Source: Streptomyces composti
GTDB lineage: Bacteria; Actinomycetota; Actinomycetes; Streptomycetales; Streptomycetaceae
Length of the DNA stretch: 64,000 bases
Direction: 5' to 3'
Assembly: GCF_012034205.1 (NCBI RefSeq)
Contig: NZ_JAATEM010000035.1
Location: 1-64,000, forward strand
Position 1 is the first letter of the stretch. Each line of letters begins with the position of its first letter. The notes under the pieces are model-generated. The model made no database searches and was not told the DNA's origin. It saw only the letters and a list, made by a program, of their open reading frames with translations. This document shows positions 33,395 to 42,146 of this stretch, piece after piece. The translations under genes were made by a program, and so were the position numbers.

Positions 33395-34033
33395 ATGAGC
33401 ACGCACCGGCCCGCCGCCCTGCAGGGGTCGCTCTTCGACCAGGCCGAGGAGCCGCGGCTCGGTCCGCTGGACGGACTGCGCCGCACGCGTCTGGGCTCCG
33501 GCGCCTGGATCGACCTGCTGCCGGGCTGGCTCAGCGGCTCGGACGCGCTGTTCGAGCACCTGGCCGCCGAGGTCCCCTGGCGGGCCGAGCGGCGCACCAT
33601 GTACGACCAGGTCGTCGACGTCCCCCGGCTGCTCGCGTACTACCGCGAGGGCGATCCGCTCCCCCATCCCGTTCTGGACGGGGCCCGTGAAGCGCTGAGC
33701 GCCCACTACGCCGACGAGCTGGGCGAGCCGTTCGCCACGGCCGGGCTGTGCTACTACCGGGACGGCCGGGACAGCGTCGCCTGGCACGGCGACCGGATCG
33801 GCCGGGGCGCACGGGAGGACACGATGGTCGCCATCCTCTCGGTGGGCGCGGCCCGTGACCTGCTGCTGCGGCCGACCGGCGGCGGCCCCGTCGTGCGCCG
33901 GCCGCTGGGCCACGGGGATCTGATCGTGATGGGCGGTTCCTGCCAGCGCACCTGGGAGCACTCGGTGCCGAAGAGCACCCGGGCCGCCGGGCCGCGCATC
34001 AGCGTCCAGTTCCGCCCGCGGGGCGTGAACTGA
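33395..34033 (+). CDS. alkB: Alpha-ketoglutarate-dependent DNA repair dioxygenase AlkB
   Basis: 212 residues. AlkB removes methyl groups from N1-methyladenine and N3-methylcytosine in DNA using Fe(II), oxygen and 2-oxoglutarate. The iron ligands are H131 and D133 in WHGDRIG and H189 in WEHSVPK; the 2-oxoglutarate site is R201 and R207 in the RISVQFRPRG end. The upstream LexA-like box suggests SOS control, which would fit a repair role. The ATG at 33395 is used; no strong ribosome site is seen. Confidence 0.92.
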   Translation: MSTHRPAALQGSLFDQAEEPRLGPLDGLRRTRLGSGAWIDLLPGWLSGSDALFEHLAAEVPWRAERRTMYDQVVDVPRLLAYYREGDPLPHPVLDGAREALSAHYADELGEPFATAGLCYYRDGRDSVAWHGDRIGRGAREDTMVAILSVGAARDLLLRPTGGGPVVRRPLGHGDLIVMGGSCQRTWEHSVPKSTRAAGPRISVQFRPRGVN

Positions 34034-34163
34034 CCCGGACCCGGCCCCCGCCGTGAAGGAGGGCACGTCCCGACTGCCGCAAGAGCGCCCGCCCCACTGC
34101 CGGAACCCTGTCCTCCCCTCTGCCGCTCGAGCACACTGGGCGCACCCGGGAGCGGGAGGGGCG

Positions 34164-35440
34164 ATGGGAACGAACGGCGGGCGTGCGGGAGCGTACGAGG
34201 GACGACGCGTCGAGCTGGACATCCTGCGCGCGCTGGTCGTCCTCGGCCTGGTCTTCTTCCACTCCGCGCTGGTGTTCTCCCCCGACGACGACTTCTACGT
34301 CAAGAATCCGCAGACCACCGGGGCCGTCACGGTGCTTGCCGGGTTCGGCGTGGTGTGGGCGATGCCCATGCTGTTCCTGGTCGCGGGGCTCGGCGCCCGG
34401 CACTCGATCCGCCGGCGCGGGCCCGGCGGGTTCGCCCGGGAGCGGCTGCTGCGGCTGGGCGTCCCGCTGGTCTTCGCGACCGTGGTGCTGTGCCCGCTGC
34501 CGCAGTGGCTGCGCCTGCGGGCCGCCGACCCCGGCTACGACGAGTCGTATCCGGGCTTCTGGCGACGGTTCCTGACCGTGCGGCCGGATCTCGCGGACTT
34601 CCCGTTCGTGCTGGACGGCGAGTACTTCGAGACCGGGCATCTGTGGTTCGTCGTGCTGCTGCTCGCCTTCTGTCTGCTGCTGGCCCCGGTCGCCGGCGCG
34701 CTGGCGACCGCCTCCGGGGGCTGGTTCCCGCGCTGAGCCGCCGTCCGGCGCTGCTGCTGGTGCCCGCACTGCCGCTGGCCGCCGTGAACGCGCTGCTGGG
34801 CATGGAGGAGGGCTTCGCGGGCTGGAACCGCTGGGCGTATCTGCTGTTCTTCGCCTACGGGTTCGCCCTCGCCGACGAGCCGCGGGTGCGCGAGGCGAGC
34901 AGCCGGGCGGTGGTCGCCTTCGGTGTGCTCGGGCTGGTGCTGTTCGCCGGGACGGCCCCCGGTTTCATCGCCGGCGACGACCCGTTCACCGCGTGGGACC
35001 CGGTGGCGGTGGCCACCCGGGCGCTGTTCGGGGCGGCCGGGTGGTGCTGGGTGCTGGCGATCCTCGGCCTGCTGGACCGGCGACGGCAGCGCTCCGCAGC
35101 GGACGGTCCGGCGACGGATGCGGCGACGAGCCAGGAGACGGACACGGCGACGGGCAAGGGGACGGCGGGCAGGCCCGCGCTGCTCGGATATCTGGCGGTC
35201 GCCGCCCTGCCGCTGTACGTGCTGCACCAGCCGGCCGTCGTCGCCTACGCCTACGGCGTGGTCGGCTGGCAGGCGCCGATGGCCGTCAAGTACCTGGTGA
35301 TCGTGGCCGCTTCGCTCGCCACCGTCCTGCTGGTGTACGAGTTCGCCGTGCGCAGGACCGCGGTGACCCGCCTGCTGTTCGGCCTGCGTGGTTCCCTGGT
35401 GTCCGGCGGGCGGCACGGCGAGAGTGCGAGGCGGGCATGA
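34164..35440 (+). pseudogene. Acyltransferase 3 family membrane protein, apparent one-base frameshift
   Basis: From ATG 34164 (GGGAGGGGCG upstream) the frame encodes RRVELDILRALVVLGLVFFHSALVF, the acyltransferase 3 start with catalytic-type His, and several membrane helices, then stops at 34736 after SGGWFPR. The next frame over continues SRRPALLLVPALPLAAVNALL and more helices, with a low-complexity Thr/Ala loop (TDAATSQETDTATGK), to 35440. Adding one base to the five Gs at 34716-34720 would restore SGGLVPALSRRPA and a 425-residue protein. Such proteins O-acylate surface sugars or lipids. The stop overlaps the next ATG. Confidence 0.82.
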
Positions 35441-36195
35441 GAGCGGACGTACGGCAGGCGGCGGACGGCGTCTTCCTGGTGCACGGCACCCACACCAACT
35501 GGGTGATCCTCGCCGAGGGTGACGCCGTCACCCTGATCGACACCGGGTATCCCGGCGACCGGGCGCTGCTGCTGGACTCCCTGGCGCAGGTGGGCGCGGC
35601 GCCGGAGGCGGTGAGCGCCGTGCTGCTCACCCACGCCCACAACGACCACATCGGGTCCGCCGAGTACCTGCGGGCGGCCCACGGGACGCCGGTGTACGCG
35701 CACGAGGCCGAAGTCCCGCACGCGCGGCGCGACTTCCTGCACCAGGTGAGCGCGGGACGGGTGGTGCTGAACGCCTGGCGCCCGGGCGTGCTGCGCTGGG
35801 GGCTGCGGGCGCTGCGCTCCGGCGGCACCGCCCATGTGCCGGTCCTGGACCCCCGGCCGCTCCCGGCGGCGGGCGCCGAGGCGGGCCCGCTGGACCTGCC
35901 GGGCGGGCCGGTCCCGGTCCCGACGCCGGGGCACACCGACGGGCACTGCGCGTTCCACCTTCCGCAGGCGGGGGTGGTGATCTCGGGCGATGCGCTGGCC
36001 TGCGGTCATGCGACCTCGCGGCTGGCGGGGCCGCAGCTGCTGCCGCGCATGTTCCACCACGACACGGCCGCCGCGGTCGCCTCCCTGGACGTGCTCGCCG
36101 CTCTGGACGGCGATCTGCTGCTGCCGGGGCACGGTCCGCTGCACCGGGGCCCCGTGCGGGAAGCCGCCCGTACGGCTCGGGCGTTTGCCTCATAG
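35437..36195 (+). CDS. MBL-fold metallohydrolase
   Basis: 252 residues with the metallo-beta-lactamase fold. LLTHAHNDHIGSAEYL holds the HxHxDH zinc motif; TPGHTDGHCAFHL, SGDALACGH and PGHGP give the later histidine and aspartate ligands. It is of the glyoxalase II/lactonase-like general group; substrate unknown. ATG 35437 overlaps the stop of the acyltransferase gene (ATGA), so the two are translationally coupled. No signal peptide, so cytoplasmic. Confidence 0.88.
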   Translation: MRADVRQAADGVFLVHGTHTNWVILAEGDAVTLIDTGYPGDRALLLDSLAQVGAAPEAVSAVLLTHAHNDHIGSAEYLRAAHGTPVYAHEAEVPHARRDFLHQVSAGRVVLNAWRPGVLRWGLRALRSGGTAHVPVLDPRPLPAAGAEAGPLDLPGGPVPVPTPGHTDGHCAFHLPQAGVVISGDALACGHATSRLAGPQLLPRMFHHDTAAAVASLDVLAALDGDLLLPGHGPLHRGPVREAARTARAFAS

Positions 36196-36237
36196 GGTGA
36201 ACAGGACGACCACACGCAAGACGAGGACACTCGAGGC

Positions 36238-37470
36238 ATGGCCCTGCAGATCAACGCGACCAACCCGGAGCATCCCGCGCTCCTGTTGGAGCTGCCGTGG
36301 CACCTGCCGCTCGAGGAGTGGCCCGAGGAGTACCTCGTGCCGCTCCCGCGCGGCATCTCCCGGCACGTGGTGCGCTACGCCCGTGCCGGTGACGAGGTGA
36401 TCGCGGTCAAGGAGCTCGCGGAGCGGCCCGCGCTGCGCGAGTACGAGCTGCTGCGCGATCTGGACCGGCTGGGCATCCCGGCGGTGGACCCGCTGGCCGT
36501 GGTCACCGGCCGCACCGACACCTCCGGCGAACCGCTGGAGAGCGTGCTGATCACCCGGCACCTGGGCGGCTCGATGCCGTACCGGTCGATGTTCGAGACG
36601 ACCCTGCGCCCGGCGACCATGCACCGGCTGATGGACGCGCTCGCGGTGCTGCTGGTGCGGCTGCACCTGGCCGGCTTCTCCTGGGGCGACTGCTCACTGT
36701 CCAACACACTGTTCCGGCGGGACGCGGGCGCGTACGCCGCCTATCTGGTGGACGCCGAGACCGGTGACCTGCACCCCGAACTGTCGCGGGGGCAGCGCGA
36801 GTACGACCTCGACCTGGCCCGCGTCAACATCAGCGGCGAGCTGCTCGACCTGGAGGCCTCCGGCGCCCTGCACCCCTCGGTCGACCCGATCGACTTCGGC
36901 ACCGAGATCTGCGGCCGCTACCAGGACCTATGGCAGGAGCTGACCCGCACCTCGGTGTACCCGGCGGGCAAGTACCACTACATCGAGCGCCGGATCCGCC
37001 GCCTGAACGAGCTGGGCTTCGACGTGGCCGAGATGCAGATCGAGCACGCCTCCAACGGCGACACGGTCACCTTCGTGCCCAAGGTGGTCGACGCCGGACA
37101 CCACCAGCGCCAGCTGCTGCGGCTGACCGGCCTGGACACCGAGGAGAACCAGGCGCGGCGGCTGCTGAACGACCTGGAGAGCTGGATGGCCACCCAGGAG
37201 GACTACGCCCCGGGCGATCCGCTGAGCGCCCGGCCGGAGGTGCTCGCCCACCGCTGGGTGCGCGAGGTCTTCCGGCCGACCGTGCGGGCCGTCCCGCCGG
37301 AGCTGCGCGGCGGGATGGACGCGGCGGAGATCTACCACGAGATCCTGGAGCACCGCTGGTACCTCTCCGAGCGGGCCCAGCACGACATCGGGCTCGACAC
37401 GGCCGTGCAGGACTACATCGAGAACATCCTGCCGAAGAGCCGGGACGCCCTGCAGACCGTGGTCGACTGA
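36238..37470 (+). CDS. DUF4032 domain protein (kinase-like fold)
   Basis: 410 residues. The N-terminal half resembles the lipopolysaccharide-kinase fold: EVIAVKELAERPALREYELLR has a VAIK-like lysine, and LHLAGFSWGDCSLSNTLFRRD followed by YLVDAETGD looks like the catalytic loop and metal-binding loop. The C-terminal half is the DUF4032 region (RYQDLWQELTRTSVYP ... ILEHRWYLSERAQHDIGLDTAVQDYIENILP). Role unknown; the kinase-like motifs make a small-molecule or protein phosphotransferase plausible. ATG 36238, 42 bases after the metallohydrolase. Confidence 0.86.
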   Translation: MALQINATNPEHPALLLELPWHLPLEEWPEEYLVPLPRGISRHVVRYARAGDEVIAVKELAERPALREYELLRDLDRLGIPAVDPLAVVTGRTDTSGEPLESVLITRHLGGSMPYRSMFETTLRPATMHRLMDALAVLLVRLHLAGFSWGDCSLSNTLFRRDAGAYAAYLVDAETGDLHPELSRGQREYDLDLARVNISGELLDLEASGALHPSVDPIDFGTEICGRYQDLWQELTRTSVYPAGKYHYIERRIRRLNELGFDVAEMQIEHASNGDTVTFVPKVVDAGHHQRQLLRLTGLDTEENQARRLLNDLESWMATQEDYAPGDPLSARPEVLAHRWVREVFRPTVRAVPPELRGGMDAAEIYHEILEHRWYLSERAQHDIGLDTAVQDYIENILPKSRDALQTVVD

Positions 37471-37514
37471 GCGGCCGGCCGTACCGGGCGTCTCGGGACG
37501 GGCGCGCCCGGTGC

Positions 37515-37538
37515 GGGGCCCGCGGCGGGACGGGCCCC
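37515..37538. terminator. Terminator hairpin between convergent genes
   Basis: GGGGCCCG (37515-37522) pairs with CGGGCCCC (37531-37538) around an eight-base loop. A weaker hairpin, ACCGGGCG (37483-37490) with CGCCCGGT (37505-37512), precedes it. Both lie between the convergent DUF4032 and universal stress protein genes. Confidence 0.55.
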
Positions 37539-37588
37539 GGTGGGCGAGCAGTCCTCGAGGCGTGCGGGCCCCAGGTGTGCGGGCCCCC

Positions 37589-38461
37589 TCAGGTGTGCGG
37601 CACGACGGCGACCGGGCAGCCGGCGTGGTGCAGCACGCCGTGGGCCACCGAGCCGATGCGGGCGCCGACCGCCGTGCGGTGAGCCCGGCGCCCGACGACC
37701 ATCAGCTGGGCGTTCCCGGCCACCGACAGCAGTACCTGCCCCGCGCTGCCGATCTCCACGTGCTCGACGACCCGCACCTCCGGGTAGCGCTCCCGCCAGG
37801 GGGCGAGCGCGGCCGCCAGCGCCTTCTGCTCGTACGGCTCGAGCCCCCCGGCCTCGTCCATCAGGCGCAGCGAGCCGGGGCTGTAGGCGAAGACCGGCGG
37901 CAGCGTCCAGGCGCGGACCGCGCGCACGGTGGCGCCGCGCGCGGCGGCCGTGGCGAAGGCGAAGCCCAGCGCGGCGGCGCTGTCCTCCGGGTCGCCCTGC
38001 TGGCCGACGACGATCTCGCGACCGGCGGCCTCGGCGGACGGCTGGTCACCGGCGCGGACGAACACCACGGGCCGGGTGGCCTCGACGATCACCTGCTGCC
38101 CGACCGAGCCGACCAGGAAGCCCATGATCCGGCCGTGCCCGCGCGAGCCGAGCACCAGCATCTCCGACTCGCCGGCGACGCGCACCAGGGTCTCCACGGC
38201 GTCGCCCTCGAGGATGTCGGTGCTCACCTCGACGTCCGGGTGCCGTTCGACGACCTCGCGGATCGCCCCGCCCACCGACTCGCGCACCCACCCCTCCTGG
38301 GTGACGGCGTCGCCGGCGTCCACCGCGTCATGGCTCTGGAAGCGCCAGGCGTGCACCACCCGCAGCGGCAGCCCGCGCCGGACCGCCTCCCTCGCCGCCC
38401 AGGCCAGCGCGGCGAGGCTCTCCTCGCTTCCGTCGACCCCTGCCGTGATCGGGCGCGTCAT
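37589..38461 (-). CDS. Universal stress protein, two UspA domains
   Basis: 290 residues with tandem UspA domains. Domain 1 (residues 1-140) starts PITAGVDGSEESLAALAWAA and has the ATP-binding loop MLVLGSRGHGRIMGFLVGSVGQQV; domain 2 runs to the C terminus with LMVVGRRAHRTAVGARIGSVAHGVL and HHAGCPVAVVP. Both GxxG-type loops indicate nucleotide binding. Two related genes at 52534 and 55893 are frameshifted; this copy is intact. ATG 38461. USPs support survival under starvation or low oxygen; the exact partner is unknown. Confidence 0.9.
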   Translation of the reverse strand: MTRPITAGVDGSEESLAALAWAAREAVRRGLPLRVVHAWRFQSHDAVDAGDAVTQEGWVRESVGGAIREVVERHPDVEVSTDILEGDAVETLVRVAGESEMLVLGSRGHGRIMGFLVGSVGQQVIVEATRPVVFVRAGDQPSAEAAGREIVVGQQGDPEDSAAALGFAFATAAARGATVRAVRAWTLPPVFAYSPGSLRLMDEAGGLEPYEQKALAAALAPWRERYPEVRVVEHVEIGSAGQVLLSVAGNAQLMVVGRRAHRTAVGARIGSVAHGVLHHAGCPVAVVPHT

Positions 38462-38541
38462 GCGGTTCCTCCAGGTCTCGTGTCCCGTACGTGTGGTCGA
38501 TCGCCCCGTACGCGCCGTCCAGTCTTCCCTACTCTGTGGTC

Positions 38542-38898
38542 ATGACGCTTCAGTGGGAGCAGGTGGTGATGGACGCGGCCGATCCGGTGGCCCTGGGGCG
38601 CTGGTGGGCCGAGGCCCTGGGATGGGTCGTGGTCAACGACGATCCGGACGAGTTCGAGATCCGGCCGGAGCCGGACCGGCTGCCGGGGATCATCTTCGAG
38701 CCGGTGACGGACCGGAAGAGCGGCAAGAACCGGCTTCATCTGGACTTCCGGCCCGAGGACCAGAAGGCGGAGGTGGAACGCCTGCTCGCCCTCGGCGCCC
38801 GGCACGCCGACATCGGCCAGGGCGAGCAGACCTGGGTGGTCATGGCCGACCCCGAGGGCAACGAGTTCTGCGTGCTGTCCGGGCGCGGCGGCGGCTGA
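38542..38898 (+). CDS. VOC-superfamily (glyoxalase-like) protein
   Basis: 118 residues. LQWEQVVMDAADPVALGRWWAEALGW begins a glyoxalase/bleomycin-resistance type beta-alpha-beta-beta-beta fold; GKNRLHLDFRPEDQ and VVMADPEGNEFCVLSG are the second half with a glutamate ligand. This is the glyoxalase-like domain common in Streptomyces, substrate unknown. The ATG at 38542 follows TACTCT (38530-38535), a likely -10, so closely that the transcript may be leaderless. It diverges from the universal stress protein gene. Confidence 0.85.
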   Translation: MTLQWEQVVMDAADPVALGRWWAEALGWVVVNDDPDEFEIRPEPDRLPGIIFEPVTDRKSGKNRLHLDFRPEDQKAEVERLLALGARHADIGQGEQTWVVMADPEGNEFCVLSGRGGG

Positions 38899-39020
38899 GA
38901 CGGCCGGCGACGGTGAGCGGGCGTCCGCCGCGGGGCGGCACGTCCACCGGGTGACCCGGCGTCCGGTGCCCGTGATCGTCCCGCGGTCCCGGGGCCCTCG
39001 GCACGTGCCAGGATGGAGGC

Positions 39021-41960
39021 GTGTCGCAGGTGTTCACTCCGAGCCCGCTCATCGGCCGGGACGACGAACTCGCCCGGCTCGCCGGGGTGCTGGAACGCGC
39101 CCGGCGCGGTGAGGCGCGCGCCGTGCTGGTCGCCGGGGACGCCGGGGTGGGCAAGACCCGGCTCCTCGACGAGGCCGCCGCACGGGCGGAGCGGGACGGC
39201 TTCACGGTCCTCACCGGGCACTGCGTGGACGTCGGCGACGTGGGTCTGCCGTATCTGCCGTTCACCGAGGTGCTGGGGCGGCTCGTCGCGGACGAGCGGT
39301 TCGCCGCGGTCGTGACCGACCGTCCCGTGGTGGCCCGGCTGCTGGGCGAGGGACCCGACGCGGTGCGGGACGTCGACGCGCGGGCCCGGCTGTTCGAGGG
39401 CATGGCCCGGCTGCTGGCCGACGTCGCCTCGACCACGCCGCTGCTGATCGTCCTGGAGGACTTCCACTGGGCCGACCAGTCCTCCCGCGACCTGCTGCGC
39501 TTCCTGCTCAGCCGTGGCATCCTGGAGCGTCCCGCGGGTGGCGCCCCGGCTGCCGGGCCGGCCGTGTGCGTCTCGTACCGGGCGGACGATCTGCACCGCC
39601 GCCACCCGCTGCGGCCGCTGCTGGCCGAGCTGGTGCGGCTGCCCGCGGTGGAGCGGCTGGAGCTGCGGCCGCTGCCGGACGCCGATGTGGCCCGCCTGGT
39701 GCGCGCCCTGGATCCCCGGCCGCTGCCGGACGCCACGGTGCACCGGATCGTGGAACGCGCGGAGGGCAACGCCTTCTACGCCGAGGAGCTGCTCGCGGCC
39801 ACGGACACCGCGGACGGCGGGGTGCCGAGCGCCCTGGCCGACGTCCTGCTCATCCGGGTGGAGCAGCTGTCCCGGACCGCCCAGCAGGTCCTGCGCACCG
39901 CCGCGGTGGCCGGGCGGCGAGTGGAGCACGAGCTGCTGCGGGAGGCCGTCGGCATCCCGGAGGAGGAGCTGGAGGCCGCGCTGCGCGAGGCGGTGGGGCG
40001 GCAGCTGCTGGTAGCCGGGGACGACGACACCTACGCCTTCCGGCACGCACTGACCCGGGAGGCCGTGCACGACGACCTGCTGCCGGGTGAACGGGCCCGG
40101 TTGCACGGCGTGTTCGCCCGGCTGCTGACCGCGCGGGGACGCCGCCCGGAGACGGCGGCGGAGCGCGCCCACCACCACCGCGAGAGTCACGCCCCGGCCC
40201 AGGCGCTGCTCGCCTCGCTGGAGGCCGCCGACCACGCCCAGCGGCTGGGGGCGCCCGCCGAGGAACTGCGTCATCTGGAGGCGGCCCTGGACCTGTGGCC
40301 GGCGGTGGGCCGCACGGGGCTGCCAGCCGGTTCCGGGGTCGATCCGGTGGCGCTCACCCTGCGGGCCTCGGCGGCCGCCGCGCACGCCGGAGAGCTGCAC
40401 CGGGCGGTCGCCCTGAGCCGGTCCGCGCTGGCCGACCTCGGCCAGGACGCCGACCTGGAGCTGGCCGCCCGGGTGCGCTACACACTGGCCGGGAATCTGC
40501 TGCAGGTCGACAACCTGTCCGCGGCGTTCGCGCACAGCAGCGAGGCGCTGGCGATGATCCCCGCCGAGCCGGTGTCGCCCACCTGGGTGTGGGCGGCGGC
40601 CACCCACGCGATGACGGCCCGTTTCGCGGGCGACGGCGGTGCCGCGCTGGAGGTCGGCCGCCGGGCGCTCGAGGCGGCCGGGCGACTGGGCATGCCCGAC
40701 GCGCAGGCCGATCTGCTGATCTCCCTGGTCGGCCTGGACGGCCGGCACCGGCACTCCCCGGAGGGCCGGGAGCTGCTGACCCGGGCGCGGGAGCTGGCGC
40801 GGACCGCGGGCCATGCCCCGGTGGAGCTGCGGGCGCTGTTCAACCTCGCCATGGGCTGCTACGAGTCCGGCGACCTCGACGCCTGCCTGTCCTGGGTGAC
40901 GGAGGGTCTCGCCCTGGCACGCCGCGCCGGGTTGCTGTCCTCGCCGTATCCGCTGGAGATGCGGCACCTGCGGCTGACGGTGCTGTATGTGCTGGGCCGC
41001 TGGGACGAGTGCCTGCGGGCGGCCGAGGCGGATACCGAGGCGCTGTCCGCCGCGGGCGGGTACACCATGGCGCCGGCGCTGTACATCGCCCTCGCGCGCG
41101 GCGACCTCACGGCGGCCGACCGTGCCCGGCGCCTGCTGGACGGGCCGTTCGACTGGATGGCGACGCTGGTCGCCGGCATCGCCCTGACCGAGGCGGCCGC
41201 GCTGCGGGACGATCCGGAGGACGCCGTGCGGTGGATGCGGTCCACCGTGCGGGCGCTGTCGGACAAGGCCGGCACACCGGATGTGACCGTCCGGCTGGCG
41301 GCGCTCGCCCTGGCCCCGGTGGCCGACGCGGCCGTGCGGGCGCGCACGTCGGCCGGCGAGGCGGAGCTCGCGCGCTGGACCGGGACGGCGACCGAACTGG
41401 TCGAGGCTGCGCGGGAGTCGGCCGCGCACAGCCATGACGGCACCCCGCAGGGCCCGGAGGGGCAGGCGTGGCTCGCGCGAGCGGAGGCGGAGTGGCGGCG
41501 GGCCGTGTCGGGCCCGGATGCCGCGGCCTGGGAGCGGGCGGTGGACGCCTTCGCCTACGGGGACGCCTATGAGCGTGCCCGGTGCGGGCTGCGGCGGGCC
41601 GAGGCGCTGCTGGCGGCCGGAGCGCGCGAGGAGGCGGCACGGGAGGCGGACGCGGTACGCGAGGTCGCCGGGCGGCTGGGCGCCACCGTGCTGCGGCAGC
41701 GGCTCGACGAGCTGGTGAGCCGCGGCCGTCTGGCGCGGACGCCGCGGAACGGGGAGCGCCCGTCGCTGCTCACCGCGCGCGAGCGTGAGGTGCTGCGGCT
41801 GCTGGCGAAGGGACGCAGCAACCGGCAGATCGGCGAGGAGCTGTTCATCACCGGCAAGACGGCGAGCGTGCACGTGTCCAACATCCTCGCCAAACTGGGC
41901 GCCTCCAGCCGCACCGAGGCGGTGGCCATCGCGCACCGCAAGGGTCTGCTCGACGCGTAG
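39021..41960 (+). CDS. LAL-family LuxR regulator with AAA ATPase domain
   Basis: 979 residues, a large ATP-binding LuxR regulator. The N-terminal AAA module has Walker A AGDAGVGKTR with K45 and Walker B LLIVLEDFHWADQ with D147. A long helical TPR-like middle (about 350-900) follows, and the C-terminal LuxR helix-turn-helix is LLTAREREVLRLLAKGRSNRQIGEELFITGKTASVHVSNILAKLGA. LAL proteins activate antibiotic clusters or sugar and maltose operons; no such cluster adjoins it here. GTG 39021 with AGGA seven bases upstream; AGGATGGAGGC just before it is a common Streptomyces pattern. Confidence 0.92.
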   Translation: MSQVFTPSPLIGRDDELARLAGVLERARRGEARAVLVAGDAGVGKTRLLDEAAARAERDGFTVLTGHCVDVGDVGLPYLPFTEVLGRLVADERFAAVVTDRPVVARLLGEGPDAVRDVDARARLFEGMARLLADVASTTPLLIVLEDFHWADQSSRDLLRFLLSRGILERPAGGAPAAGPAVCVSYRADDLHRRHPLRPLLAELVRLPAVERLELRPLPDADVARLVRALDPRPLPDATVHRIVERAEGNAFYAEELLAATDTADGGVPSALADVLLIRVEQLSRTAQQVLRTAAVAGRRVEHELLREAVGIPEEELEAALREAVGRQLLVAGDDDTYAFRHALTREAVHDDLLPGERARLHGVFARLLTARGRRPETAAERAHHHRESHAPAQALLASLEAADHAQRLGAPAEELRHLEAALDLWPAVGRTGLPAGSGVDPVALTLRASAAAAHAGELHRAVALSRSALADLGQDADLELAARVRYTLAGNLLQVDNLSAAFAHSSEALAMIPAEPVSPTWVWAAATHAMTARFAGDGGAALEVGRRALEAAGRLGMPDAQADLLISLVGLDGRHRHSPEGRELLTRARELARTAGHAPVELRALFNLAMGCYESGDLDACLSWVTEGLALARRAGLLSSPYPLEMRHLRLTVLYVLGRWDECLRAAEADTEALSAAGGYTMAPALYIALARGDLTAADRARRLLDGPFDWMATLVAGIALTEAAALRDDPEDAVRWMRSTVRALSDKAGTPDVTVRLAALALAPVADAAVRARTSAGEAELARWTGTATELVEAARESAAHSHDGTPQGPEGQAWLARAEAEWRRAVSGPDAAAWERAVDAFAYGDAYERARCGLRRAEALLAAGAREEAAREADAVREVAGRLGATVLRQRLDELVSRGRLARTPRNGERPSLLTAREREVLRLLAKGRSNRQIGEELFITGKTASVHVSNILAKLGASSRTEAVAIAHRKGLLDA

Positions 41961-42070
41961 GAGGCCTCTTTCCCGGCCCTCCGCATTCGGCCTTTCCGGG
42001 GGCACGCGCTCCCTGCGGCCGGTGTGAACGCCTGTCGCGGTAGTAGGGTGACCGCACCCGGCAACGCTCC

Positions 42071-42086
42071 GTGACCGAACGGTCAC
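42071..42086. promoter_or_regulatory. GTGAC-N6-GTCAC palindrome
   Basis: GTGACCG-AA-CGGTCAC, perfect seven-base arms, 61 bases before the serine hydrolase start. A possible -10, TAGGGT (42044-42049), lies just upstream, so the palindrome would sit near +15. It shares the outer GTGAC-N6-GTCAC pattern with 8197-8212. Confidence 0.5.
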
Positions 42087-42146
42087 TCCTGGGTACTGCC
42101 GTGGTGTCAGGTGCCGGATCGTCGGGCGAGCGGGAGTTCAGCGGAC

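Noticed and set aside
38736..42086. Long minus-strand frame opposite the LAL regulator
   Set aside because: Antisense shadow with no domain pattern; the plus-strand frame has clear Walker and LuxR motifs.
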